NCBI GenBank assembly: GCA_018650845.1
Contig: JABIFF010000016.1
Location: 62,001-126,000, forward strand
Direction: 5' to 3'
From: Chloroflexota bacterium
GTDB taxonomy: Bacteria > Chloroflexota > Dehalococcoidia > Lucifugimonadales > Lucifugimonadaceae
DNA: 64,000 nucleotides
Part shown: positions 46,505 through 55,053 of the stretch, piece after piece
Position numbering within the stretch: position 1 is the stretch's first letter
How the letters are laid out: every line of letters starts with the position of its first letter
Translations under genes and position numbers: made by a program
The notes under the pieces: model-generated
Seen by the model: only the letters and a program-made list of their open reading frames with translations
The model's database searches: none
Told to the model about the DNA's origin: nothing

Positions 46505-46708
46505 ATGCCGAAGATGAAGACCCATAAGGGCGCCAAGAAGCGGTTCCACATTAGTGGTACTGGCAAGGTGCTGCGATCGAAGGGTCCGAAGAGTCACTTC
46601 CGCCGACGTAAGGCAGCGCGTGTTAAGCGCTTGTTTGGTGGAAAAGTCGCTCTCGATTCAAACACATTCTCAAAGACAATAAAGCAAGCACTTAGCGCAA
46701 TTCGCTAA
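46505..46708 (+). CDS. rpmI: 50S ribosomal protein L35
   Basis: A 67-residue, strongly basic L35: MPKMKTHKGAKKRFHISGTG at the start and SHFRRRKAARVKRL in the middle. It has standard length and stands in the conserved infC-rpmI-rplT order, 52 bp after infC. Confidence 0.98.
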   Translation: MPKMKTHKGAKKRFHISGTGKVLRSKGPKSHFRRRKAARVKRLFGGKVALDSNTFSKTIKQALSAIR

Positions 46709-46784
46709 AGTTGCTTCCACAATCTGAATTCATCGTTTGGGGCTACATCGGATGCTCCGCGATTGACTGCCAAGGAGACTTACA

Positions 46785-47144
46785 TTGGCCAGAGTAAAAG
46801 CCGGTAAAACGACAAGACGACGGCATAAAGCCGTACTAAAAGCTACACGAGGCCATCGAGCATCGCGTAGCCGACGCTTCCGCGTCGCTCGTGAGTCGCT
46901 GACTCACGCACAGGCATATTCAACGGCTCACCGCCGACTGAAGAAGCGTACGAACCGATCTTTGCAGATCGTTCGAATCAACGCTGCAGCACGTGCACTC
47001 GGTATCAACTACGCAAGCCTTATTCACGGCATGGTTTTGGCGGGCATTGAGCTCGACCGAAAGTCACTCGCTGATTTGGCAGTACTCGAGCCAGCAGGCT
47101 TCGAAGTAGTTGTGAAGCAAGCACAGGCCGCACTGCCTGATTAG
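46785..47144 (+). CDS. rplT: 50S ribosomal protein L20
   Basis: A 119-residue L20, the early assembly protein of the 50S subunit and often a repressor of its own operon. The sequence ARVKAGKTTRRRHKAVLK and the basic N-terminal half are typical. It starts with TTG behind AAGGAG at seven bases. Its stop overlaps by a few bases the stop of the convergent alpha/beta hydrolase gene. A hairpin inside the end of that gene may serve as the operon terminator. Confidence 0.97.
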   Translation: MARVKAGKTTRRRHKAVLKATRGHRASRSRRFRVARESLTHAQAYSTAHRRLKKRTNRSLQIVRINAAARALGINYASLIHGMVLAGIELDRKSLADLAVLEPAGFEVVVKQAQAALPD

Positions 47145-48151
47145 TCGACTTGGCTTTCCGGTTCACCGGAAGTGCTAGGTAACGACAGATGTGAATTATG
47201 AGGCGCACCAAGGTGCGCCTCATAGAATTTAACCAGCTTTTCTATGTATAGCTTTGGCTGGGTTCTAAACGAACCGGTGTGACCTGCACCCGGGACGATC
47301 CACACTGTTTCTTCGCCACTTTCGATTTCGTCGAAGCTGGCGCCAATCGCTCTGCCGAGTAGGCGGGCGTGTTCAACTGGGATGACTTCGTCGTCTTCAC
47401 CGTGGATCACCAATACGGGTGTATCGGAGCGGGTGATGGCTCTTGCAGGTGATACGTCCTTGATGTCGATTCCGTAGATCGACTTTGCCATAAATTCCAT
47501 TCCGGTGAACCACATTGCGAGCGGGCGTTTTATGCCGGTCATCTCGTTTCGAAGCACGAGTGAAAGATCTGCGAAAGAACTATCAGATACAACGGCTCCG
47601 AAATTGTTGGGATTCGATCCTGCCATTAGGGCTACGGCACCACCGAGGGCGAATCCAAGCACGCCAATGCGGCTGCGATCGGCACCTTTGCTCACGAGAT
47701 AATCAGAGGCGCCTTGTAGATCGAGCCGTTCAAAGTAGCCGGAAGACGACATCGCAGCGGGCGAATCACCTCTGCCGCGTAGATCAAACATCAGAATTCC
47801 GAATCCTCGGCGATTCAGTGCGCGGGCTATTCCGAGCATTCCCGTCTTAGCATCACTTCGATTGGTGTTGTCGCCGTGGACCATGATTACCCATGAAGTG
47901 CCTCTGGCCGTCGTTTGCGGGGAGTCTGAGCCTGATTCTGGGGTGATGATCCAACCTGACAGGCGTGCATCCCCACCACGACTGGTGAAGCTGACGTCAC
48001 GGTAGTCGAGCCCGATAGATTCGGGTGTCTCTTCAGAGCGAACTCGGGTCGTGCGCGTGAGGCCTGCAGCCATTGCTGACGAGATGCCTACGTAGCTGCC
48101 ACCGGCAAGGCCGAGCAGCGTGAATGTTGTCTTGATGAATCCCACGCCCAC
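47141..48151 (-). CDS. Membrane-anchored alpha/beta-hydrolase-fold protein, nucleophile Ser replaced by Ala
   Basis: A 336-residue protein with one N-terminal hydrophobic helix (about 8-30) and an alpha/beta hydrolase domain. Strand and loop segments are typical (VIMVHGDNTN, FDLRGRGDS). The Asp (HGEDDEVIP) and His (PGAGHTGSF) of the triad are kept. The nucleophile elbow reads GFALGG, so Ala168 (GCC) stands where Ser is expected. It may be non-catalytic, or another residue may serve. It is convergent with rplT. The ATG start is followed by the signal-anchor, so the domain probably faces outside. Confidence 0.85.
   Translation of the reverse strand: MGVGFIKTTFTLLGLAGGSYVGISSAMAAGLTRTTRVRSEETPESIGLDYRDVSFTSRGGDARLSGWIITPESGSDSPQTTARGTSWVIMVHGDNTNRSDAKTGMLGIARALNRRGFGILMFDLRGRGDSPAAMSSSGYFERLDLQGASDYLVSKGADRSRIGVLGFALGGAVALMAGSNPNNFGAVVSDSSFADLSLVLRNEMTGIKRPLAMWFTGMEFMAKSIYGIDIKDVSPARAITRSDTPVLVIHGEDDEVIPVEHARLLGRAIGASFDEIESGEETVWIVPGAGHTGSFRTQPKLYIEKLVKFYEAHLGAPHNSHLSLPSTSGEPESQVD
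47198..47223 (+). terminator. Hairpin within the hydrolase 3' end, possible rplT operon terminator
   Basis: A perfect 12-bp palindromic stem ATGAGGCGCACC/GGTGCGCCTCAT with two bases between lies about 55 bp after the rplT stop, inside the coding end of the convergent gene. It is followed by AGAATTTAACC rather than a U-run, so termination is uncertain. Confidence 0.45.
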
Positions 48152-48265
48152 ATCGTAACGCTGAATGCGGGTGGGAGGCGATGCCGAGTAACTGCTATCC
48201 GCCAGAAATCATTGGCAGAATTCATGGGTTAGTTCGAATATTCGAATAGAGGGGTTATCGAATCG

Positions 48266-49165
48266 CTAAGCGATTACGGCGTCGACCATCACAAGCACAA
48301 AGAACAGCGCGAGGAACAGCAGTGAGTACTTGTATAGGCTCGTTGCGGCTGGGCGATCGGGCGCTTTGATTAGCTTGTAGGCGTACCAGAAGAAGGCGAT
48401 ACACAGTAGCGCAGCGCCGATCATGTATATCCAGCTGAGAGCATCGGATACGACGCCGAATAAGATCGTTAGTGCCGACAGGATCACGGTGTAGAGCATG
48501 ATCTGGATGCTGGTGTGTTCGACGCCCTTCACCACTGGAAGCATTGGGATGTTTGCTTTGGCGTAGTCGTCTTTGATCATGATCGCCAGAGCCCAGAAGT
48601 GCGGGGGAGTCCAGAAGAAGATGATGATAAATAGGTACCAAGCGGCGAGATCTATCGTGCCTGCGGCCGCGGCATATCCGACTAGAGGCGGCACGGCTCC
48701 GGCGGCTCCACCTAGAACGATGTTCTGAGTAGTAGTTCGCTTTAGGATGACGGTGTAGAGACCGAAATAAAGCACTGTGCCGGCAATTGCCAGAAGAGCA
48801 GCTAGAACGTTCGTCATTAGTGCAAGAACGAGGAATGATCCGACGTTGAGCACTAGTCCGAATATTACGGCTGTAAGTGCCGAGATTCGTCCTTCAGCAA
48901 CGGGTCGGTTTTTCGTTCGACCCATTTTCTGGTCTAGCTCACTTTCGTAAGCCATGTTGAGCGATGCTGCACCACCCGAAGCAAGCGCACCACCTACCAG
49001 TACGGCAATGATGACTTCGAGAGTGGGAGTGGAGCCGGTTCCTAAGAACGCTCCTGCCACTGCTGAAACCAGTAGAAGTGACATCACACGCGGCTTTGTG
49101 AGGGCGATGAAATCGTTTACTAACGTCATCGCCGAACCGCGTTCGACTGTTTCTGTGGTTGCCAT
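48266..49165 (-). CDS. ctaB: Protoheme IX farnesyltransferase (heme O synthase)
   Basis: A 299-residue membrane prenyltransferase of the UbiA superfamily that adds a farnesyl group to heme B for terminal oxidases. The first acidic motif region is NMAYESELDQKMGRTKNRP, followed by GAVPPLVGYAA and the second conserved region DDYAKANIPMLPVVKG. It has about nine transmembrane helices. The next gene upstream on this strand is ctaA, so heme O and heme A synthesis are co-encoded, which implies an aa3-type cytochrome c oxidase and aerobic respiration. Confidence 0.96.
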   Translation of the reverse strand: MATTETVERGSAMTLVNDFIALTKPRVMSLLLVSAVAGAFLGTGSTPTLEVIIAVLVGGALASGGAASLNMAYESELDQKMGRTKNRPVAEGRISALTAVIFGLVLNVGSFLVLALMTNVLAALLAIAGTVLYFGLYTVILKRTTTQNIVLGGAAGAVPPLVGYAAAAGTIDLAAWYLFIIIFFWTPPHFWALAIMIKDDYAKANIPMLPVVKGVEHTSIQIMLYTVILSALTILFGVVSDALSWIYMIGAALLCIAFFWYAYKLIKAPDRPAATSLYKYSLLFLALFFVLVMVDAVIA

Positions 49166-49189
49166 AAGGAAATGTTAGCCGGTCTGAGC

Positions 49190-50260
49190 CTAGCTTGCTG
49201 TCTCTATTTCTGAGTCGGCTAGCTCTCGACCAAGTTCTCGACCAGGTGTTGGGCGAAGCAGCAGGGCTACAACGAACACCATATCGACCCATACGAGAGT
49301 GGCGAGGCTGAGGTGACCGGCACGAGCCCATTCGGCGAAAGTGGTCCAGGGGTTGGCAGCACCCATCAGCATCTGAGCGAAGATCACTACTGCTGATGCG
49401 AGAGCTGCGAATCGTAGAGCGCCCGATATGTTTGGAAGTCGCCATACGCGGTGACCTGCAAGCAGAACGAGCACGATAGATACAAACGACAGAACTCGGT
49501 GAGTCATGTGGATCCATGCGAATGTCGATTGCGGGATGAAGTCACCGCCACAGAGAGGCCATGAAGCACATACTGCTCCCGCTTCTTTCCATACTGCGTA
49601 TGAACCTGAAAGCAGAGCTATAAGAGTGAATACACCCGCTGCAGCAGCGAGATTCAAGGCACCTCGGTGTTCGTCGCTAACCTTGCCCCAAATCCACGAT
49701 GAGCTTGGTGTGTCAGATTTCGACCTGCCGTACGTAGCAGCAACCAATGCCAGGATCGCTAGGAACGCCACTATTTCAGCAAGGAAAAGATGCACCGTTC
49801 GAATTGCTGGATCGAGATCGTTTAGTACGACTGCTCCACCGAGCATTCCGACTATGAAGATCATTCCAAGTTCGGCAGTTGCTAGCCAGGCGACGATTTT
49901 GTTCGATCGGTGTCTCATCCAAATTCGGATAACAGCAGCGATGATCGCCAGTCCGAGCAGGGTGCCAACTGTCCGGTGGCTGTACTCGAGTAGCACGTTG
50001 TGCGGTCGTGGGGTGGTTAGACGAGGGCCATCGTACAAACGGTCGATGGTTGCCTGATCGAGCGGTGGGAACGCCTGACCGAAACAAGTTGGCCAATCAG
50101 GACAGCCATCGCCAGACCCGGTTACTCGAACTACTCCGCCTAGAGTGATCTGCAGGATTACGCCTATGACAGCTATCGAAAGCAGAATTAGAAGTGCTTT
50201 GTCTTTCCAGATCGGTGCACTATTTGAAATTTCTTGCGGGGCAGGTTCAGACGATTCCAT
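49190..50260 (-). CDS. ctaA: Heme A synthase (CtaA/COX15)
   Basis: A 356-residue membrane protein with eight helices that oxidises heme O to heme A. The conserved histidine regions are LLEYSHRTVGTLLG (about 95-105), RTVHLFLAE and IHMTHRVLSF. An early extracytoplasmic loop has GSGDGCPDWPTCFGQ, the Cys pair expected of CtaA; a second Cys pair is in VCASWPLCGG. It lies 24 bp upstream of ctaB on the same strand, so the two form an operon. Confidence 0.95.
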   Translation of the reverse strand: MESSEPAPQEISNSAPIWKDKALLILLSIAVIGVILQITLGGVVRVTGSGDGCPDWPTCFGQAFPPLDQATIDRLYDGPRLTTPRPHNVLLEYSHRTVGTLLGLAIIAAVIRIWMRHRSNKIVAWLATAELGMIFIVGMLGGAVVLNDLDPAIRTVHLFLAEIVAFLAILALVAATYGRSKSDTPSSSWIWGKVSDEHRGALNLAAAAGVFTLIALLSGSYAVWKEAGAVCASWPLCGGDFIPQSTFAWIHMTHRVLSFVSIVLVLLAGHRVWRLPNISGALRFAALASAVVIFAQMLMGAANPWTTFAEWARAGHLSLATLVWVDMVFVVALLLRPTPGRELGRELADSEIETAS

Positions 50261-50474
50261 TGTTATCCAGTTTCGAAAGTAGGAAATAACGAGCCGTGTT
50301 TGGCGAGGAGTTGGTAGCCGTGCAAGTCACCGTAGTAACCCCTTTGAGAAGCCGGGGTTAATGATCGCGCAAAAAACCGCAAATCGGGAGTGAATTTTGG
50401 CTCGTCATTTAGCTTCGTAAGAGTCTCTCACGAGGCGTAGACGAGAAGTGCGTTCCAAACTGGGCAATTGGCGT

Positions 50475-51377
50475 CTAGAGCGGGCGGTACGCGATGAGGG
50501 TTGCATCGACCAAAACTCGTTGATCGTAAACACGAGGTGGCCAGCAGGTGACGAGAGTGATTTGTGCGTCGTCACTGCTACTCAATTGGAGGTCGTTTTC
50601 GTGAACCTGGCTAGTGCCGGTGACGCGGTAGATGTACTCGGCATCGGGCGTTTCAAGATAAACATCGACGGGGTCTTCCTTAATCAACTCGGTGATTTCG
50701 GGAAGGTGTCTGAATATGTTGCCCTCTCGTGCCACAAAGCTTTCGAGGTGAGCGAAGAACCATCCGCTTCCTTGCGCCCCGGGTGATGATGTTTCGGGAA
50801 TATGGCCAACAGTGTTATTTGGTGTTTGGTACGACTGCTGGCTGCCGAGATCGACGATTTCTAGTTCAGCCACGGTGGAATCGACGTTAATTGCAGGGAT
50901 TCTGATGCGAGTGGCATCGGTGGTTGGGTCGATGTCTCGGAATAGATCGGTCGATAGTATCGGGACGAAATCGTCAGGGATGGTTGGACCGCCGAAGGGG
51001 TCAGATCCGGCCCATTCAGGTTCCGACCAGTATTTTGGGTTGAGTTGGTCGCCCGGGTAAAGGCTGGCGAACTGGGCTACGTCGGGAGCTTTGAGTTCTA
51101 GCGGTATCGGGTTTTCGCCGGTTGCTGGCGCATCGGGTGCAGGCACTATCGACTTGCCTAGGTGGCTGTCGAGGGTTTCCGGTGGGATCGAGTAGGCGTA
51201 TTCAGCGGAGTCGGATCCCGATTGAGAGCGGGAATAGAAATACACACCTGACGCGATGATCAGCACCACGCCAACGATCGCCACTGAGTAAGCGGCGATC
51301 GTTGTTGCTGAATATTTTTTACCGGTTGGCTTCGATCCCTGCTGAGCAGAGTCGGGCGTCTGTGATTGATTAGCCAT
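50475..51377 (-). CDS. Sortase family protein (class D/E-like)
   Basis: A 300-residue protein with an N-terminal membrane helix (about 26-48), a Ser/Pro-rich spacer and a C-terminal sortase domain. Catalytic residues are visible: His in WFFAHLES, Cys in TLVTCWPP, Arg in YDQRVLVD. The opening IRIPAINVDSTVAEL is typical. Sortases attach surface proteins by transpeptidation; in monoderm-like or S-layer Chloroflexota they may anchor proteins to the envelope. I saw no LPxTG-type substrate gene beside it. The domain is far from the membrane helix (residues ~150-300), which makes a long extracytoplasmic stalk. Confidence 0.9.
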   Translation of the reverse strand: MANQSQTPDSAQQGSKPTGKKYSATTIAAYSVAIVGVVLIIASGVYFYSRSQSGSDSAEYAYSIPPETLDSHLGKSIVPAPDAPATGENPIPLELKAPDVAQFASLYPGDQLNPKYWSEPEWAGSDPFGGPTIPDDFVPILSTDLFRDIDPTTDATRIRIPAINVDSTVAELEIVDLGSQQSYQTPNNTVGHIPETSSPGAQGSGWFFAHLESFVAREGNIFRHLPEITELIKEDPVDVYLETPDAEYIYRVTGTSQVHENDLQLSSSDDAQITLVTCWPPRVYDQRVLVDATLIAYRPL

Positions 51378-51426
51378 GTCTAATTCAGTACGACTATAGG
51401 GTCGATACGGATTGAATGGCTAAATG

Positions 51427-51627
51427 CTATCTGACGCGAGCGCCTCGGATGATCGGCTCGTTGATGTGGATTTCGCCGTTTCGAATCTTCAAGTTGAATT
51501 CGCAATCGGGATTTGTGCAGACCCACGCTTTGTAGTGAACTGCAGCACCCTGCGCTCCGAAGTCCGACAATGGCACTAAAACGCCATCATCGCAGCTCAT
51601 ACAGTCAGGGAAGTTGTTTGAATCCAA
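51427..51627 (-). CDS. Small zinc-ribbon-like protein
   Basis: A 66-residue protein with CMSC near the N-terminus and CTNPDC in the middle (VCTNPDCEFNLKIRNG), a four-cysteine zinc-ribbon pattern. It begins at TTG 51627 with GGAGAG eight bases upstream, which supports the non-ATG start; an internal ATG would cut off part of the metal site. Function unknown; zinc binding is inferred from the cysteines. It lies 49 bp after the sortase gene start, on the same strand and upstream of it, so it may lead that transcript. Confidence 0.65.
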   Translation of the reverse strand: MDSNNFPDCMSCDDGVLVPLSDFGAQGAAVHYKAWVCTNPDCEFNLKIRNGEIHINEPIIRGARVR

Positions 51628-51801
51628 TTCGTTTACTCTCCACCACTCATACCAATAAACACGAAATAAATTGAAAATAATTGCCCGGTCACGGGTGAAT
51701 TTTCACCATTACTCTTTTGAGTCTAATCACGATCATGCCGAATAGTACTCACAGAACATAGGGAATTTCACGGACTTGAGCGTTACATTGAACGTATAGA
51801 T

Positions 51802-52860
51802 ATGAATATTTTAGGAATTGAAACAAGCTGTGATGAGACGTCGGTAGGCGTTGTAGATGGTGACGGACTAGTGCTGGCGAACGTGATTGCGACTCAGGTC
51901 GACATTCACGCACGTTACGGTGGCATCGTTCCGGAAGTGGCTTCGCGGCAACACGTTTTGGACATTCGACCCGTGTGCGAGCAGGCGATAACGGACGCCG
52001 GTATCGACTGGGGCGATATTGACGCCGTGGCTGCGACGCATGGACCAGGGTTAGCGGGTTCGCTGATAGTTGGCTTGAATTTCTCTAAAGGCTTAGCGGC
52101 GACTTTGGGCGTGCCACTGGTGGGTGTGAACCACATGGATGGGCATGTGTATGGTGCCTGGGCTAGGACCGAAGATCGTGAACTGGAACCGTTTCAGGAT
52201 CTTGTGGGCGAGCAACCAATCATGTGTCTGGTCGTTTCAGGCGGGCATACCGAATTGGTGCTTCTGGAAGGCCACGGCAAATTCCGTTTACTGGGCGAGA
52301 CCAGAGACGATGCTGCCGGTGAGGCTTTCGATAAGGCGGCGCGGGTGCTTGGTTTACGGTACCCGGGTGGCCCTGAAATTCAGCGAGTTGCTGAGGGCGC
52401 ACCTGATACGAAACCTCTTCCCCGAGCTTGGATGCGAGGAACTGACGAATTTTCGTTTAGCGGCCTGAAAACTGCTGTACTCACGCGAGCTCGAAAGCTC
52501 GGTATATACCCGCCTGACCCATCTGGCGATCCTCCTGATCCTGATGTGGTGGCGGGTATCGCCAAGGCATTTCAGGATTCTGTTGTAGATGTGCTGGTTA
52601 CGAAGACGATAGCGGCTGCCAAGCGAGAGAACTGTGCGGGTATCGTGCTTGTTGGCGGGGTGGCAGCGAACGGACCGCTTCGTGAGACGCTTGTTAGCAA
52701 ATCGCCTTTGCCGGTTGCGATTCCGCCGTTCAAGCTGTGTACCGACAATGGTGCGATGATCGCTATGAGCGGGCTAGTGAATTATCGGAACGGTCGTCGT
52801 GACGATTTCGATCTCGACGTTATTCCGAGTTTGCGAATCGGTACAAGCTCGCTTATTTAG
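51802..52860 (+). CDS. tsaD: tRNA N6-adenosine threonylcarbamoyltransferase
   Basis: A 352-residue TsaD (Gcp/YgjD/Kae1) that places the threonylcarbamoyl group on A37 of ANN-decoding tRNAs, together with TsaB and TsaE. It opens with ILGIETSCDETSVG. The metal ligands His111 and His115 are in NHMDGH, with Asp in the C-terminal CTDNGAMIAM. VVSGGHTELV is the phosphate-binding loop. Complete, ATG start; no tsaB or tsaE gene is near. Confidence 0.97.
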   Translation: MNILGIETSCDETSVGVVDGDGLVLANVIATQVDIHARYGGIVPEVASRQHVLDIRPVCEQAITDAGIDWGDIDAVAATHGPGLAGSLIVGLNFSKGLAATLGVPLVGVNHMDGHVYGAWARTEDRELEPFQDLVGEQPIMCLVVSGGHTELVLLEGHGKFRLLGETRDDAAGEAFDKAARVLGLRYPGGPEIQRVAEGAPDTKPLPRAWMRGTDEFSFSGLKTAVLTRARKLGIYPPDPSGDPPDPDVVAGIAKAFQDSVVDVLVTKTIAAAKRENCAGIVLVGGVAANGPLRETLVSKSPLPVAIPPFKLCTDNGAMIAMSGLVNYRNGRRDDFDLDVIPSLRIGTSSLI

Positions 52861-52900
52861 GTGTTTTGATGATCCGAGCGGCTTGGTTCGTTCGGAAAAA

Positions 52901-53464
52901 CTATTTGCCGGACGGGTAGTTTCGGAAAGGCAAGCTGATTCGATTCGGGATTAATCGCCGCTTTGCATCTTCAACATCTTGAGTGAATTGCATCGCTGCT
53001 GCCGGTTTTCCGCCGATTTCGCCACCAATTGTGCTTCCACCTGATGTGTGAAATTCCAGGTGCACACCCGAGGGGCGAATCCAGTAGTCGGCCATCATTA
53101 TTAGTGAGACTACGGCCACGGCAATTGCAGAAATTATGCCAACGCTAGTATCGGGTGTGACTTGCCAAACGCCGATAGCTGCGAATAGCCCGACAACTCC
53201 CCATGCTGCACTTCGACGTGCTCTTGGGCGTCGTGAAATCTGTATGGACGTGATGTCCTTGAGTTGGGTCGAGGCATAAACCGATTTCGATTCCGAATCA
53301 CCTCGGAAGATCACTCTGGCGTGGGTGAGTCGAAAATTGCTCTGGTCTTTCGACGAAAGTTCAGCGACAACGCGCTCGCCAGGCAGAAGTCCGTTATTGC
53401 TGGATCTGCTGCTTGCTGATGGATTATTGGTCGCTATGCGTTCTGAACTGGTTTCAACTGCCAT
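52901..53464 (-). CDS. Membrane protein of bPH-like type, function unknown
   Basis: A 187-residue protein. The N-terminal part (about 25-85) has the strand pattern of small bacterial PH-like domains (LLPGERVVAEL, TLTHARVIFRG-like, SVYASTQLKDITSIQ). Two hydrophobic helices follow (about 88-104 and 109-126), then a further beta segment (HLEFHTSGGSTIGGEIGG). Topology suggests a membrane hairpin with both soluble parts on the same side. No enzyme motif is visible and the assignment is tentative. It is convergent with tsaD and stands alone. Confidence 0.6.
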   Translation of the reverse strand: MAVETSSERIATNNPSASSRSSNNGLLPGERVVAELSSKDQSNFRLTHARVIFRGDSESKSVYASTQLKDITSIQISRRPRARRSAAWGVVGLFAAIGVWQVTPDTSVGIISAIAVAVVSLIMMADYWIRPSGVHLEFHTSGGSTIGGEIGGKPAAAMQFTQDVEDAKRRLIPNRISLPFRNYPSGK

Positions 53465-53553
53465 GCATGTAATCGTAACGTGTTGGCGAGTGCTTTGGAT
53501 GTTTTGTATCTAGACATTCCCTACACACTCTTTTGAACATTCGAGGTCTGGCT

Positions 53554-54948
53554 TTAGACGCCGGGAAGTCTCGGCTGTCGCGGGCGTATGCCGTGACGGA
53601 ACATTTCTCGGTAGAGGGCGATTAGCCCTTGTTGATCGCAAGCAGACGATATTTTGGGTAAGGCGTGGTCAATGCTGAGTGCGATTACTGCTTCTTTGGT
53701 TACAGAGTTTTCTGGAAGTTTTGGATGAGAGTTGTACAGGCTCAAAGTTTTGTTTTTGAGGTGGATTGATTCTGAGTGAACTTCAGAGGTTTGAGTTGTC
53801 AGCGCAAAGACGGTAGGAAGTAGCACGTTTACAACAATCTCAGCAGCGCGGGCTGCTCCTAGGAGTTTCGTTTCATTGTCGGCGATCAGCTCTGTTGGGC
53901 GGAACATTTCTTGCAGGTGCTTTGGAGTGCCGGCGGTTTGGACGAGATTCTCTGCGAATTTTGCGATGCCCTCTGAATCTGTCCAAATACGTATGAGTGT
54001 TGAGATTGCTTTGATTCGAGCCTGAGGGGAGTTGGCTGGGCGACCAAACGGCTTTACCCACTTGGGCGGATTGGCTCGCAAGTGGAGTCGGTTTCGCTGG
54101 TGGTCGCTTGCTGGTAGCGCAAGTCCTGAGGAATGGAGCAGTAGTTCTTCAACTTCAGATGATTTTTCACATGCTGAAACGACTGACCACGTTGCATGTG
54201 TGCCAACGGCTCGAAAAGCTCGCTTATTTCGAGGGTAGCCGAGTGCTCCTAGCACTCCTAGCCAGAGTGCTTGGTCGGCACCGAACGCCTCTATGTCGAG
54301 AGCGATGCCGGCTGCTTGAGAGTGAAACCGCTCGACGCCAGCAGAAGTGAGATCGAGCTGGAGTTTTATCTTTGGCGGCGATTCTAGGTTTGGGTGAGGT
54401 TGATTCGTTTCAATCTCGGCAGAACTATGATCGATTCGCTTGCTACGACCATTTGATCGTTTCCAATTCAGAGCCAGCAAAGGAATAGAGGAACCGGTCG
54501 CTTTTAGGGCAGGTTTGCCGTTGGATTCGGCAGCGACAACATGGAGCACGACTCCGTTGTAACGAGGATCGGTGTGATGACCGTGGGCACGCCAATCTGA
54601 TTCACGAACATGGATTTCGATGTCGCCCCTGAACATGACTCCGTCGTCACGCTTTATAACGGCATCGGTGAAATCTGGACCGAGCGATCCACCGGGCTTA
54701 CCGCCGTAGACGATGCTGTAGATGTGGCCGTCACGTCCTCGTACTTGCGCTTGTTCAAGCCCGGCATTACGCCATGCTTTGTGGAGTATCGCTTCGGGGC
54801 CAAGTGGGCGTTTTGACTTGCCATATGCGGGCGAAGACTCCTGAACACCTCTTCGAACGATGAGATCAGAAGCCGGGTTCGGGTATTTTGAAAAACTCGA
54901 ATCTTTAACGACAAATGCCGACGACCCATTGTTTAGGGTCGTCGGCAT
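53554..54948 (-). CDS. DUF2851 family protein
   Basis: A 464-residue protein of the DUF2851 family. Diagnostic segments are GPDFTDAVIKRDD, FRGDIEIHVRESDWRAHGHHTDPRYNGVVLHVV and, further on, LGVLGALGYPRNKRAF. The acidic/His content is consistent with a hydrolase fold, but no function is established that I can state. ATG 54948 lies inside a perfect 15-bp hairpin (54913-54950); a GTG at 54987 could add 13 residues. No Shine-Dalgarno site is seen, so the start is uncertain. Confidence 0.85.
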   Translation of the reverse strand: MPTTLNNGSSAFVVKDSSFSKYPNPASDLIVRRGVQESSPAYGKSKRPLGPEAILHKAWRNAGLEQAQVRGRDGHIYSIVYGGKPGGSLGPDFTDAVIKRDDGVMFRGDIEIHVRESDWRAHGHHTDPRYNGVVLHVVAAESNGKPALKATGSSIPLLALNWKRSNGRSKRIDHSSAEIETNQPHPNLESPPKIKLQLDLTSAGVERFHSQAAGIALDIEAFGADQALWLGVLGALGYPRNKRAFRAVGTHATWSVVSACEKSSEVEELLLHSSGLALPASDHQRNRLHLRANPPKWVKPFGRPANSPQARIKAISTLIRIWTDSEGIAKFAENLVQTAGTPKHLQEMFRPTELIADNETKLLGAARAAEIVVNVLLPTVFALTTQTSEVHSESIHLKNKTLSLYNSHPKLPENSVTKEAVIALSIDHALPKISSACDQQGLIALYREMFRHGIRPRQPRLPGV

Positions 54949-54950
54949 TT
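54913..54950 (-). terminator. Strong hairpin over the start of the DUF2851 gene
   Basis: A perfect 15-bp stem, AAATGCCGACGACCC with its complement, and an 8-nt loop. It may terminate the transcript of the HpcH/HpaI aldolase gene about 100 bp upstream, but it also covers the chosen ATG of the next gene, and no clean U-tract follows. A role in controlling that start is possible. Confidence 0.5.
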
Positions 54951-55053
54951 GATTATTCAGAACTGCGTACTTCAATCGCCAACCCACTTATGTGATTCAC
55001 TCGAAGCGAAAAAACGCACCAAGTGAATGCAGGTTACGACGAATGGTTAGCTA

